This document shows positions 34,001 through 49,189 of a stretch of 64,000 nt of DNA, in pieces (the first letter of the stretch is position 1; each line of letters opens with the position of its first letter). The stretch is from Stenogyne calaminthoides (Eukaryota > Streptophyta > Magnoliopsida > Lamiales > Lamiaceae), in the NCBI GenBank assembly GCA_037126765.1, contig JBBCBC010000007.1, forward strand, positions 28,777,667 to 28,841,666. The letters are read 5' to 3'. The notes under the pieces are model-generated. The model did not search any database. It saw only the letters and a program-made list of their open reading frames with translations, and was not told the DNA's origin. The position numbers and the translations under genes are program-made.

Positions 34001-37000
34001 GGAAACGTCTTGAAGTCCTCTACATGTCTCATATCTTCGCCGTCCCTCTAAAACTGACCATCCGGATAGTATTATAATATTTTTCTCTATCGCAACCCTT
34101 GTGTGATTTTGTAATCGTTTTTCCCAAGAGATAATATGTGTGGGTAGTATAGGCATTTTTTTTTCATAGATCACGTAGTAGTAGATTTTTGCTTGTTCTT
34201 GTTGTAATTTTGATCGCAAGGATGAGCAATGTCGGATGGAGGATCTGGAAAAAGCGCGATTGGGGTTTTGGCCATTGGATGGTGAAAAATTTTTTTGGCC
34301 ATAACTTTTTCTTTCGGTGTCCGTTTTCCTTTTATAACCATGTTTCGGAAAAGTCTTGAAGTCCTCTACATGTCTCATATCTTCGCCGTCCCTCTAAAAC
34401 TGACCCACCGGATAGTATTATAATATTTTTCTCTATCGCAACCCTTGTGTGATTTTGTAATCGTTTTTCCCAACAGATAATATGTGTGGGTAGTATAGGC
34501 ATTTTTTTCATAGATAACTGTAGTAGATTTTTATTTGTTCTTGTTGTAATTTTGATCGCAAGGATGAGCAATGTCCGATGGAGGATCTGGAAACGGCGAT
34601 TGGGGTTTTGGCCATTGGATGGTGAAAATTGTTTTGGCCATAACTTTTTCTTTCGGGTGTCCGTTTTCCTTTTATAACCATGTTTCGAAAACGTCTTGAA
34701 GTCCTCTACATGTCTCATATCTTTGCCGTCCCTCTAAAACTGACCCACCGGATAGTATTATAATATTTTTCTCTATCGCAACCCTTGTGTGATTTTGTAA
34801 TCGTTTTTCCCAATAGATAATATGTGTGGGTAGTATAGGCATTTTTTTCATAGATAACTGTAGTAGATTTTTGCTTGTTCTTGTTGTAATTTTGATCGCA
34901 AGGATGAGCAATGTCGGATGGAGGATCTGGAAACGGCGATTGGGGTTTTGGCCATTGGATGGTGAAAACTGTTTTGGCCATAACTTTTTTCTTTCGGTGT
35001 CCGTTTTCCTTTTATAACCATGTTTGGAAAAAGTCTTGAAGTCCTCTACATGTCTCATAGCTTCGTCGTCCCTCTAAAACTGACCCACCGGATAGTATTA
35101 TAATATTTTTTCTATCGCAACCCTTGTGTGATTTTTTAATCGTTTTTCCCAATGGATAATATGTGTGGGTAGTATAGGCATTTTTTTTTTTCATAGATAA
35201 GCGTAGTAGATTTTTTGCTTGTTCTTGTTGTAATTTTGATCGCAAGGATGAGCAATGTCCGATGGAGGATCTGGAAACGGCGATTGGGGTTTTGGCCTTT
35301 GGATGGTGAAAACTGTTTTGGCCATAACTTTTCACTTGGGTGTCCGTTTTCCTTTTATAACCATGTTTCGGAAAAGTCTTGAAGTCCTCTACATGTCTCA
35401 TATCTTCGTCGTCCCTCTAAAATGACCCACCCGGATAGTATTATAATATTTTTTTCTATCTCAACCCTTTGTGTGATTTTGTAATCGTTTTTCCCAACAG
35501 ATAATATGTGTGGGTACTATAGGCATTTTTTTTTATAGATAACTGTAGTAGGGTTTTGGTTGTTCTTGTTGTAATTTTGATCGCAAGGATGAGCAATGTC
35601 GGATGGAGAATATGGAAACGGCGATTAGGGTTTTGGCCATTGGATGGTGAAAACTGTTTTGCCCATAACTTTTGACTCGGGTATCCGTTTTCCTTTTATA
35701 ACCATGTTTCGGAAACGTCTTGAAGTCCTCTACATGTCTCATAGCTTGCTGTCCCTCTAAAACTGACCCACCGGATAGTATTATAATATTTTTCTCTATC
35801 GCAACCCTTGTGTGATTTTGTAATCATTTTTCCCAACATATAATATGTGTGGGTAGTATAGGCATTTTTTTTTTCATAGATAACTGTAGTAGGGTTTTGC
35901 TTGTTCTTGTTGTAATTTTGATCATAAGGATGAGCGATGTCGGATGGAGGATCTGGAAATGGCGATTGGGGTTTTGGCCATTGGATGGTGAAAACTATTT
36001 TTGCCATAACTTTTTGATTTCGGTGTCCGTTTTTCCTTTTATAACCATGTTTTGAAAAAGTCTTGAAGTCCTCTACATGTCTCATATCTTATTCGTCCTC
36101 TAAAAAACTGAATTCCCGGATAGTATTATAATATTTTTCTTTATCGCAACCCTTGTGTGATTTTGTAATCATTTTTCCCAATGAGATAATATGTGTGGGT
36201 AGTATAGGCATTTTTTTCATAGATAATTGTAGTAGATTTTTTGCTTGTTCTTGTTGTAATTTTGATCGCAAGGATGAGCAATGTCCGATGGAGGATCTGG
36301 AAACGGCGATTGGGGTTTTGGCCATTGGATGGTGAAAATTGTTTTGCCATAACTTTTCACTCGGGTGTCCGTTTTCCTTTTATAACCATGTTTCGGAAAA
36401 GTCTTGAAGTCCTCTACATGTCTCATATCTTCGCCGTCCCTCTAAAACTGACCCACCGGATAGTATTATAATATTTTTCTCTATCGCAACCCTTGTGTGA
36501 TTTTGTAATCGTTTTTCCCAACAGATAATATGTGTGGGTAGTATAGGCATTTTTTTTCATAGATAACTGTAGTAGAATTTTTGCTTGTTCTTGTTGTAAT
36601 TTTGATCATAAGGATGAGCAAATGTCGATGGAGGATCTGGAAACGGCGATTGGGGTTTTGGGCCATTGGATGGTGAAAAACTATTTTTGGCCATAACTTT
36701 TCATTTGGGTGTCCGTTTTCCTTTTATAACCATGTTTCGGAAAAGTCTTGAAGTCCTCTACATGTCTCATATCTTTTGTCCCTCTAAATATGACCCACCG
36801 GATAGTATTATAATATTTTTTCTCTATCAAACCCTTGTGTGATTTTGTAATCGTTTTTCCCAACAGATAATATGTGTGGGTAGTATAGGCATTTTTTCAT
36901 AGATAACTGTAGTAGGGTTTTGCTTGTTCTTGTTTTAATTTTGATCGCAAGGATGAGCGATGTCGGATGGAGGATCTGGAAACGGCGATTGGGGTTTTGG

Positions 37001-40000
37001 CCATTGGATGGTGAAAACTGTTTTGGCCATAACTTTTCACTCGGTTGTCCGTTTTCCTTTTATAACCATGTTTCGGAAACGTCTTGAAGTCCTCTACATG
37101 TCTCATAGCTTTGCCTTCCCTCTAAAACTGACCCACCGGATAGTATTATAATATTTTTCTCTATCGCAACCCTTGTGTGATTTTGTAATCGTTTTTCCAA
37201 CAGATAATATGTGTGGGTAGTATAGGCATTTTTTTTTCATAGATAACTGTAGTAGGGTTTTGCTTGTTCTTGTTGTAATTTTGATCGTAAGGATGAGCAA
37301 TGTCGGATGGAGGATCTGGAAAACGACTATTGGGGTTTTGGCCATTGGATGGTGAAAACTATTTTTGGCCATAACTTTTCACTTTCGGGTGTCCGTTTTT
37401 CCTTTTATAACCATGTTTTGGAAAAAGTCTTGAAGTCCTCTACATGTCTCATATCTTCGTCGTCCCTCTAAAACTGACCCACCGGATAGTATTATAATAT
37501 TTTTCTCTATCGCAACCCTTGTGTGATTTTGTAATCATTTTTCCCAACAGATAATATGTGTGGGTAGTATAGGCATTTTTTTTCATAGATAACTGTAGTA
37601 GAGTTTTTGCTTGTTCTTGTTGTAATTTTGATCGCAAGGATGAGCAATGTCCGATGGAGGATCTGGAAACGGCGATTGGGGTTTTGGCCATTGGATGGTG
37701 AAAAATGTTTTGGCCATAACTTTTCACTCGGGTGTCCGTTTTCCTTTTATAACCATGTTTTGGAAACGTCTTGAAGTCCTCTACATGTCTCATATCTTAC
37801 CGTCCCTCTAAAACTGACCCACCGGATAGTATTATAATATTTTTCTCTATCGCAACCCTTGTGTGATTTTGTAATCGTTTTTCCCAATAGATAATATGTG
37901 TGGGTAGTATAGGCATTTTTTTTCATAGATAACTGTGTAGTAGGTTTTTGCTTGTTCTTGTTGTAATTTTGATCATAAGGATGAGCAATGTCGGATGGAG
38001 GATCTGGAAAGCGGCGATTGGGGTTTTGGCCATTGGATGGTGAAATTTGTTTTTGGCCATAACTTTTCACTTTCGGGTGTCCGTTTTCCTTTTATAACCA
38101 TGTTTCGGAAAAGTCTTGAAGTCCTCTACATGTCTCACATCTTCGCCGTCCCCTCTAAAACTGACCCACCGGATAGTATTATAATATTTTTCTCTATCGC
38201 AACCCTTGTGTGATTTTGTAATCGTTTTTCCCAACAGATAATATGTGTGGGTAGTATAGGCATTTTTTTTTCATAGATAACTTTAGTAGATTTTTGCTTG
38301 TTCTTGTTGTAATTTTGATCGCAAGGATGAGCAATGTCCGATGGAGGATCTGGAAACGGCGATTGGGGTTTTGGCCATTGGATGGAAAAAATTTTTTTTG
38401 GCCATAACTTTTCACTTTCGGGTGTCCGTTTTTCCTTTTATAACCATGTTTCGGAAATGTCTTGAAGTCCTCTACATGTCTCATAGCTTCACCGTCCCTC
38501 TAAAACTGACCCACCGGATAGTATTATAATATTTTTCTCTATCGCAACCCTTGTGTGATTTTGTAATCGTTTTTCAAACAGATAATATGTGTGGGTAGTA
38601 TAGGCATTTTTTTTCATAGATAACTGTAGTAGATTTTTGCTTGTTCTTGTTGTAATTTTGATCGCAAGGATGAGCAATGTCCGATGGAGGATCTGGAAAT
38701 GGCGATTGGGGTTTTGGCCATTGGATGGTGAAATTTGTTTTGGCCATAACTTTTCACTCGGGTGTCCGTTTTCCTTTTATAACCATGTTTCGAAAAAGTC
38801 TTGAAGTCCTCTACATGTCTCATAGCTTCGCCGTCCCTCTAAAAATTGACCCCACGGATAGTATTATAATATTTTTCTCTATCGCAACCCTTGTGTGATT
38901 TTTTTGTAATTTTTTCCCAAACAGATAATATGTGTGGGTAGTATAGGCATTTTTTTTCATAGATAACTTTGTAGTAGATTTTTGCTTGTTCTTGTTGTAA
39001 TTTTGATCGCAAGGATGAGCAATGTCCGATGGAGGATCTGGAAACGGCGATTGGGGTTTTGGCCATTGGATGGTGAAAACTGTTTTGGCCATAACTTTTC
39101 ACTCGGGTGTCCGTTTTCCTTTTATAACCATGTTTCGGAAAAAGTCTTGAAGTCCTCTACATGTCTCATATCTTCGCCGTCCCTCTAAAATTGACCCACC
39201 GGATAGTATTATAATATTTTTCTCTATCGCAACCCTTGTGTGATTTTGTAATCGTTTTTCCCAACAGATAATATGTGTGGGTAGTATAGGCATTTTTTTT
39301 CATAGATAACTGTAGTAGATTTTTTTGCTTGTTCTTGTTGTAATTTTGATCGCAAGGATGAGCAATGTCGGATGGAGGATCTGGAAATGGCGATTGGGGT
39401 TTTGGCCATTGGATGGTGAAATTTGTTTTGGCCATAACTTTTCACTCGGGTGTCCGTTTTCCTTTTATAACCATGTTTCGGAAACATCTTGAAGTCCTCT
39501 ACATGTCTCATATCTTCGCCGTCCCTCTAAAATCTGACCCACCGGATAGTATTATAATATTTTTCTCTATCGCAACCCTTGTGTGATTTTGTAATCGTTT
39601 TTTCCCATGAGATAATATGTGTGGGTAGTATAGGCATTTTTTTTCATAGATAAGCGTAGTAGATTTTTGCTTGTTCTTGTTGTAATTTTGATCGCAAGGA
39701 TGAGCAATGTCGGATGGAGGATCTGGAAACGGCGATTGGGGTTTTGGCCATTGGATGGTGAAAATTGTTTTGGCCATAACTTTTCACTTTCGGGTGTCAG
39801 ATTTTCCTTTTATAACCATGTTTTGGGAAAAGTCTTGAAGTCCTCTACATGTCTCACAGCTTCGCCGTCCCTCTAAAAATGACCCACCGGATAGTATTAT
39901 AATATTTTTTTCTCTATCGCAACCCTTGTGTGATTTTGTAATCGTTTTTCCCAACATATAATATGTGTGGGTAGTATAGGCATTTTTTTTCATAGATAAC

Positions 40001-43000
40001 TTGTAGTAGTATTTTTTGCTTGTTCTTGTTGTAATTTTGATCGCAAGGATGAGCAATGTCGGATGGAGGATCGAAATGGCGATTGGGGTTTTGGCCATTG
40101 GATGGTGAAAACTATTTTTGGCCATAACTTTTCACTTTCGGGTGTCCGTTTTCCTTTTATAACCATGTTTGGAAAAGTCTTGAAGTCCTCTACATGTCTC
40201 ATATCTTCGCCGTCCCCTAAAAAACTGACCCACCGGATAGTATAGTATTATAATATTTTTCTCTATCGCAACCCTTGTGTGATTTTGTAATCGTTTTTCC
40301 AAACAGATAATATGTGTGGGTAGTATAGGCATTTTTTTCATAGATAATTGTAGTAGAGTTTTGCTTGTTCTTGTTGTAATTTTGATCGCAAGGATGAGCA
40401 ATGTCCGATGGAGGATCTGGAAACGGCGATTGGGGTTTTGGCCATTGGATGGTGAAAAACTGTTTTTGGCCATAACTTTTCACTTTCGGGTGTCCATTTT
40501 CCTTTTATAACCATGTTCGGAAAAAGTCTTGAAGTCCTCTACATGTCTCATATCTTTGCCGTCCCTCTAAAACCTGACCCACGGATAGTATTATAATATT
40601 TTTCTCTATCGCAACCCTTGTGTGATTTTGTAATCGTTTTTCCCAACAGATAATATGTGTGGGTAGTATAGGCATTTTTTTTCATAGATAACTGTAGTAG
40701 ATTTTTGCTTGTTCTTGTTGTAATTTTGATCGCAAGGATGAGCAATGTCCGATGGAGGATCTGGAAATGGCGATTGGGGTTTTGGCCATTGGATGGTGAA
40801 AACTGTTTTTGGCCATAACTTTTCACTCGGGTGTCCGTTTTCCTTTTATAACCATGTTTCGGAAAAGTCTTGAAGTCCTCTACATGTCTCATATCTTTCG
40901 AATCCCTCTAAAACTGACCCACCGGATAGTATTATAATATTTTTTCTCTATCGCAACCCTTGTGTGATTTTGTAATCGTTTTTCCCAACAGATAATATGT
41001 GTGGGTAGTATAGGCATTTTTTTCATAGATAACGTAGTAGGGTTTTTGCTTGTTCTTGTTGTAATTTTGATCGCAAGGATGAGCAATGTCCGATGGAGGA
41101 TCTGGAAATGGCGATTGGGGTTTTGGCCATTGGATGGTGAAAACTGTTTTGGCCATAACTTTTCACTCGGGTGTCCGTTTTCCTTTTATAACCATGTTTC
41201 GGAAAAGTCTTGAAGTCCTCTACATGTCTCATATCTTCGCCGTCCCTCTAAAACTGACCCACCGGATAGTATTATAATATTTTTCTCTATCGCAACCTTG
41301 TGTGATTTTGTAATCATTTTTCCCAACAGATAATATGTGTGGGTAGTATAGGCATTTTTTTTCATAGATAACTGTAGTAGATTTTTGCTTGTTCTTGTTG
41401 TAATTTTGATCGCAAGGATGAGCAATGTCCGATGGAGGATCTGGAAACGGCGATTGGGGTTTTGGCCATTGGATGGTGAAAATTGTTTTGGCCATAACTT
41501 TTCACTCGGTGTCCGTTTTCCTTTTATAACCATGTTTCGGAAAAGTCTTGAAGTCCTCTACATGTCTCATATCTTCGCCGTCCCTCTAAAACTGACCCAC
41601 CGGATAGTATTATAATATTTTTCTCTATCGCAACCCTTGTGTGATTTTGTAATCGTTTTTCCCAAAAGATAATATGTGTGGGTAGTATAGGCATTTTTTT
41701 TCATAGATAACTGTAGAAGATTTTTGCTTGTTCTTGTTGTAATTTTGATCATAAGGATGAGCAATGTCCGATGGAGGATCTGGAAATGGCGATTGGGGTT
41801 TTGGCCATTGGATGGTGAAATTTGTTTTGGCCATAACTTTTCACTCGGGTGTCCGTTTTCCTTTTATAACCATGTTTCGGAAAAGTCTTGAAGTCCTCTA
41901 CATGTCTCATATCTTCGCCGTCCCTCTAAAACTGACCCACCGGATAGTATTATAATATTTTTCTCTATCGCAACCCTTGTGTGATTTTGTAATCGTTTTT
42001 TTCCCAACAGATAATATGTGTGGGTAGTATAGGCATTTTTTTTCATAGATAACTGTAGTAGGGTTTTGCTTGTTCTTGTTGTAATTTTGATCATAAGGAT
42101 GAGCAATGTCGGATGGAGGATCTGGAAACGGCGATTGGGGTTTTGGCCATTGGATGGTGAAATTTGTTTTTGGCCATAACTTTTGACTCGGGTGTCCGTT
42201 TTCCTTTTATAACCATGTTTTGGAAACGTCTTGAAGTCCTCTACATGTCTCATAGCTTTGCCGTCCCTCTAAAATTGACCCACCGGATAGTATTATAATA
42301 TTTTTCTCTATCGCAACCCTTGTGTGATTTTTAATTTTTTTCCCAACAGATAATATGTGTGGGTAGTATAGGCATTTTTTTTCATAGATAACTGTAGTAG
42401 ATTTTTGCTTGTTCTTGTTGTAATTTTAATCGCAAGGATGAGCAATGTCCGATGGAGGATCTGGAAACGGCGATTGGGGTTTTGGCCATTGGATGGTGAA
42501 AACTGTTTTGGCCATAACTTTTCACTCGGGTGTCCGTTTTCCTTTTATAACCATGTTTCGAAAAAGTCTTGAAGTCCTCTACATGTCTCATATCTTGCCG
42601 TCCCTCTAAAACTGACCCACCGGATAGTATTATAATATTTTTCTCTATCGCAACCCTTGTGTGATTTTGTAATCGTTTTCCCAACAGATAATATGTGTGG
42701 GTAGTATAGGCATTTTTTTCATAGATAAGTGTAGTAGGGTTTTGCTTGTTCTTGTTGTAATTTTGATCGCAAGGATGAGCGATGTCGGATGGAGGATCTG
42801 GAAACGGCGATTGGGGTTTTGGCCATTGGATGGTGAAAAAAGTTTTGGCCATAACTTTTCACTCGGGTGTCCGTTTTCCTTTTATAACCATGTTTCGGAA
42901 AAGTCTTGAAGTCCTCTACATGTCTCATATCTTCGCCGTCCCTCTAAAACTGACCCACCGGATAGTATTATAATATTTTTCTCTATCGCAACCCTTGTGT

Positions 43001-44049
43001 GATTTTGTAATCGTTTTTCCCAACAGATAATATGTGTGGGTAGTATAGGCATTTTTTTCATAGATAACTGTAGTAGATGTTTTGCTTGTTCTTGTTGTAA
43101 TTTTGATCGCAAGGATGAGCAATGTCCGGATGGAGGATCCGGAAAGGGCGATTGGGGTTTTGGCCATTGGATGGTGAAAATTTGTTTTGGCCATAACTTT
43201 TCACTTTCGGGTGTCCGTTTTCCTTTTATAACCATGTTTGGGAAACGTCTTGAAGTCCTCTACATGTCTCATATCTTTCGCCGTCCCTCTAAAACTGACC
43301 CACCGGATAGTATTATAATATTTTTCTCTATCGCAACCCTTGTGTGATTTTGTAATCGTTTTTCCCAAAAGATAATATGTGTGGGTAGTATAGGCATTTT
43401 TTTCATAGATAACTTTAGTAGATTTTTGCTTGTTCTTGTTGTAATTTTGATCGCAAGGATGAGCAATGTCGGATGGAGGATCTGGAAATGGCGATTGGGG
43501 TTTTGGCCATTGGATGGTGAAAAATTGTTTTGGCCATAACTTTTGACTCGGGTGTCCGTTTTCCTTTTATAACCATGTTTCGGAAACGTCTTGAAGTCCT
43601 CTACATGTCTCATATCTTTGCCTTCCCTCTAAAACTGACCCACCGGATAGTATTATAATATTTTTCTCTATCGCAACCCTTGTGTGATTTTGTAATCGTT
43701 TTTCCCAACAGATAATATGTGTGGGTAGTATAGGCATTTTTTTTCATAGATAACTGTAGTAGATTTTTTGCTTGTTCTTGTTGTAATTTTGATCGCAAGG
43801 ATGAGCAATGTCGGATGGAGGATCCGAAATGGCGATTGGGGTTTTGGCCATTGGATGGTGAAAACTGTTTTGGCCATAACTTTTCACTCGGGTGTCCGTT
43901 TTCCTTTTATAACCATGTTTCGGAAAAGTCTTGAAGTCCTCTACATGTCTCATATCTTCGCCGTCCCTCTAAAACTATCCCACCGGATAGTATTATAATA
44001 TTTTTTTCTATCGCAACCCTTGTGTGATTTTGTAATCGTTTTTCCCAAC

Positions 44050-46390
44050 AGATAATATGTGTGGGTAGTATAGGCATTATTTTTCATAGATAACTGTAGT
44101 AGAGTTTTGCTGGTTCTTGTTGTAATTTTGATCGCAGGGATGAGCAATGTTCGATGGAGGATCTGGAAACGGCGATTGGGTTTTGGCCATTGGATGGTGA
44201 AAAATGTTTTGGCCATAACTTTTTACTCGGGTGTCCGTTTTCCTTTTATAACCATGTTTCGGAAACGTCTTGAAGTCCTCTACATGTCTCATAGCTTCGC
44301 CGTCCCTCTAAAATTGACCCACCGGATAGTATTATAATATTTTTCTCTATCGCAACCCTTGTGTGATTTTGTAATCGTTTTTCCCAACGGATAATAATAT
44401 GTGTGGGTAGTATAGGCATTTTTTTCATAGATAATTGTAGTAGGGTTTTGCTTGTTCTTGTTGTAATTTTGATCGCAAGGATGAGCAATGTCCGGATGGA
44501 GGATCTGGAAATGGCGATTGGGGTTTTGGCCATTGGATGGTGAAAAATTGTTTTGGCCATAACTTTTGACTCGGGTGTCCGTTTTCCTTTTATAACCATG
44601 TTTCGGAAAAGTCTTGAAGTCCTCTACATGTCTCATATCTTCGCCGTCCCTCTAAAACTGACCCACCGGATAGTATTATAATATTTTTCTCTATCGCAAC
44701 CCTTGTGTGATTTTGTAATCGTTTTTCCCAACAGATAATATGTGTGGGTAGTATAGGCATTTTTTTTTCATAGATAACTGTAGTAGTAGATTTTTGCTTG
44801 TTCTTGTTGTAATTTTGATCGCAAGGATGAGCAATGTCCGATGGAGGATCTGGAAATGGCGATTGGGGTTTTGGCCATTGGATGGTGAAACTGTTTTGGC
44901 CATAACTTTTCACTCGGGTGTCCGTTTTCCTTTTATAACCATGTTTCGGAAAAGTCTTGAAGTCCTCTACATGTCTCATATCTTTGTCGTCCCTCTAAAA
45001 CTGACCCACCGGATAGTATTATAATATTTTTTCTCTATCGCAACCCTTGTGTGATTTTGTAATCATTTTTCCCAACAGATAATATGTGTGGGTAGTATAG
45101 GCATTTTTTTTCATAGATAACTGTAGTAGATTTTTGCTTGTTCTTGTTGTAATTTTGATCGCAAGGATGAGCAATGTCCGATGGAGGATCTAGATGTGGC
45201 GATTGGGGTTTTGGCCATTGGATGGTGAAAACTATTTTGGCCATAACTTTTTACTCGGGTGTCCGTTTTCCTTTTATAACCATGTTTCGGAAAAGTCTTG
45301 AAGTCCTCTACATGTCTCATAGCTTTGCCGTCCCTCTAAAACTGACCCACCGGATAGTATTATAATATTTTTCTCTATCGCAACCCTTGTGTGATTTTGT
45401 AATCATTTTTCCCAACAGATAATATGTGTGGGTAGTATAGGCATTTTTTTTCATAGATAACTGTAGTAGATTTTTGCTTGTTCTTGTTGTAATTTTGATC
45501 GCAAGGATGAGCAATGTCGGATGGAGGATCTGGAAATGGCGATTGGGGTTTTGGCCATTGGATGGTGAAAACTATTTTTGGCCATAACTTTTGACTCGGG
45601 TGTCCATTTTCCTTTTATAACCATGTTTCGGAAAAAGTCTTGAAGTCCTCTACATGTCTCATATCTTTGCCGTCCCTCTAAAACTGACCCACCGGATAGT
45701 ATTATAATATTTTTCTCTATCGCAACCCTTGTGTGATTTTGTAATCGTTTTTCCCAACAGATAATATGTGTGGGTAGTATAGGCATTTTTTTCATAGATA
45801 ATTGTAGTAGATTTTTGCTTGTTCTTGTTGTAATTTTGATCGCAAGGATGAGCAATGTCCGATGGAGGATCTGGAAATGGCGATTGGGGTTTTGGCCATT
45901 GGATGGTGAAAACTTTTTTGGCCATAACTTTTCACTCGGGTGTCCGTTTTCCTTTTATAACCATGTTTCGGAAAAGTCTTGAAGTCCTCTACATGTCTCA
46001 TATCTTCGCCGTCCCTCTAAAACTGACCCACCGGATAGTATTATATAATATTTTTCTCTATCGCAACCCTTGTGTGATTTTGTAATCATTTTTCCCAACA
46101 GATAATATGTGTGGGTAGTATAGGCATTATTTTTCATAGATAACTGTAGTAGAGTTTTGCTGGTTCTTGTTGTAATTTTGATCGCAGGGATGAGCAATGT
46201 TCGATGGAGGATCTGGAAACGGCGATTGGGTTTTGGCCATTGGATGGTGAAAAATGTTTTGGCCATAACTTTTTACTCGGGTGTCCGTTTTCCTTTTATA
46301 ACCATGTTTTGGAAAATTCTTGAAGTCCTCTACATGTCTCATAGCTTCGTCGTCCCTCTAAAATTGACCCACCGGATAGTATTATAATAT
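44050..46390 (+). repeat. Six-monomer (2050-bp) duplication of a marked monomer
   Basis: A monomer with GGCATTATTTTTC, TTTTGCTGGTTC, GATCGCAGGGATG, TGTTCGATGG and the one-base-shorter GATTGGGTTTTGG occurs at about 44050-44340 and 46100-46390, exactly 2050 bp apart. A close relative lies at about 31750-32015. The shared set of five private variants indicates block duplication. Confidence 0.8.
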
Positions 46391-49189
46391 TTTTCTCTAT
46401 CGCAACCCTTGTGTGATTTTGTAATCGTTTTTCCCAACAGATAATATGTGTGGGTAGTATAGGCATTTTTTTTTTCATAGATAACTGTAGTAGATTTTTG
46501 CTTGTTCTTGTTGTAATTTTGATCGCAAGGATGAGCAATGTCGGATGGAGGATCTGGAAATGGCGATTGGGGTTTTGGCCATTGGATGGTGAAATTTGTT
46601 TTGGCCATAACTTTTCACTCGGGTGTCCGTTTTCCTTTTATAACCATGTTTTGGAAAAAGTCTTGAAGTCCTCTACATGTCTCATATCTTTGCCGTCCCT
46701 CTAAAACTGACCCACCGGATAGTATTATAATATTTTTCTCTATCGCAACCCTTGTGTGATTTTGTAATCGTTTTTCCCAACAGATAATATGTGTGGGTAG
46801 TATAGGCATTTTTTTCATAGATAACTTGTAGTAGGGTTTTGCTTGTTCTTGTTGTAATTTTGATCGCAAGGATGAGCAATGTCGGATGGAGGATCTGGAA
46901 ACGGCGATTGGGGTTTTGGCCATTGGATGGTGAAAACTGTTTTGGCCATAACTTTTGACTCGGGTGTCCGTTTTCCTTTTATAACCATGTTTTGGAAAAC
47001 GTCTTGAAGTCCTCTACATGTCTCATAGCTTTGCCTTCCCTCTAAAACTGACCCACCGGATAGTATTATAATATTTTTCTCTATCGCAACCCTTGTGTGA
47101 TTTTGTAATCGTTTTTCAAACAGATAATATGTGTGGGTAGTATAGGCATTTTTTTCATAGATAATTGTAGTAGAGTTTTGCTTGTTCTTGTTGTAATTTT
47201 GATCGCAAGGATGAGCAATGTCGGATGGAGGATCTGGAAACGGCGATTGGGGTTTTGGCCATTGGATGGTGAAAACTGTTTTGGCCATAACTTTTTTCAC
47301 TTTCGGTGTCCGTTTTTCCTTTTATAACCATGTTTTGGAAACGTCTTGAAGTCCTCTACATGTCTCATAGCTTCGCCGTCCCTCTAAAACTGACCCAACG
47401 GATAGTATTATAATATTTTTCTCTATCGCAACCCTTGTGTGATTTTTGTAATCGTTTTTCCCAACAGATAATATGTGTGGGTAGTATAGGCATTTTTTTT
47501 CATAGATAACTGTAGTAGGGTTTTGCTTGTTCTTGTTGTAATTTTGATCAAAGGATGAGCGATGTCGGATGGAGGATCTGGAAACGGCGATTGGGGTTTT
47601 GGCCATTGGATGGTGAAAACTGTTTTGGCCATAACTTTTGACTCGGGTGTCCGTTTTCCTTTTATAACCATGTTTAGGAAATGTCTTGAAGTCCTCTACA
47701 TGTCTCATATCTCGTATTCCTCTAAAAATTGACCCACCGGATAGTATTATAATATTTTTCTCTATCGCAACCCTTGTGTGATTTTGTAATCGTTTTTTCC
47801 CAAAAAGATAATATGTGTGGGTAGTATAGGCATTTTTTTTCATAGATAACTGTAGTAAATTTTTGCTTGTTCTTGTTGTAATTTTGATCGCAAGGATGAG
47901 CGATGTCGGATGGAGGATCTGGAAATGGCGATTGGGTTTTTTGGCCATTGGATGGTGAAATATTTGGCCATAACTTTTCACTTTCGGTGTGTCCATTTTC
48001 CTTTTATAACCATGTTTTGGAAACGTCTTGAAGTCCTCTACATGTCTCATAGCTTCGCCGTCCCTCTAAAATTGACCCACCGGATAGTATTATAATATTT
48101 TTCTCTATCGCAACCCTTGTGTGATTTTGTAATCGTTTTTCCCAACGGATAATATGTGTGGGTAGTATAGGCATTTTTTTTTCATAGATAACTTTAGTAG
48201 GGTTTTGCTTGTTCTTGTTGTAATTTTGATCGCAAGGATGAGCAATGTCCGGATGGAGGATCCGAAATGGCGATTGGGGTTTTGGCCATTGGATGGTGAA
48301 AACTATTTTTGCCATAACTTTTAACTCGGGTGTCCGTTTTCCTTTTATAACCATGTTTGGAAAAGTCTTGAAGTCCTCTACATGTCTCATATCTTTGCCG
48401 TCCCTCTAAAACTGACCCACCGGATAGTATTATAATATTTTTCTCTATCGCAACCCTTGTGTGATTTTGTAATCGTTTTTCCCAACAGATAATATGTGTG
48501 GGTAGTATAGGCATTTTTTTTCATAGATAATTGTAGTAGATTTTTGCTTGTTCTTGTTGTAATTTTGATCGCAAGGATGAGCAATGTCGGATGGAGGATC
48601 TGGAAACGGCGATTGGGGTTTTGGCCATTGGATGGTGAAAAACTGTTTTGGCCATAACTTTTCACTCGGGTGTCCGTTTTCCTTTTATAACCATGTTTGG
48701 AAAAGTCTTGAAGTCCTCTACATGTCTCATAGCTTTGCCGTCCCTCTAAAACTGACCCACCGGATAGTATTATAATATTTTTCTCTATCGCAACCCTTGT
48801 GTGATTTTGTAATCGTTTTTCCCAACATATAATATGTGTGGGTAGTATAGGCATTTTTTTTTCATAGATAATTGTAGTAGGTTTTTGCTTGTTCTTGTTG
48901 TAATTTTGATCGCAAGGATGAGCAATGTCGGATGGAGGATCTGGAAATGGCGATTGGGGTTTTGGCCATTGGATGGTGAAAACTGTTTTGGCCATAACTT
49001 TTCACTCGGGTGTCCGTTTTCCTTTTATAACCATGTTTCGAAAAAGTCTTGAAGTCCTCTACATGTCTCATATCTTCGACGTCCCTCTAAAACTGACCCA
49101 CCGGATAGTATTATAATATTTTTCTCTATCGCAACCCTTGTGTGATTTTGTAATCGTTTTTCCCAACATATAATATGTGTGGGTAGTAT

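Noticed and set aside
47322..48050. 242-codon minus-strand ORF, and others of 156-202 codons (42382-42852, 46815-47300, 48387-48995, 10985-11536)
   Set aside because: They run through two or more satellite monomers by way of indels that join repeated frames; the peptides are the same satellite translations repeated. No protein family is visible.
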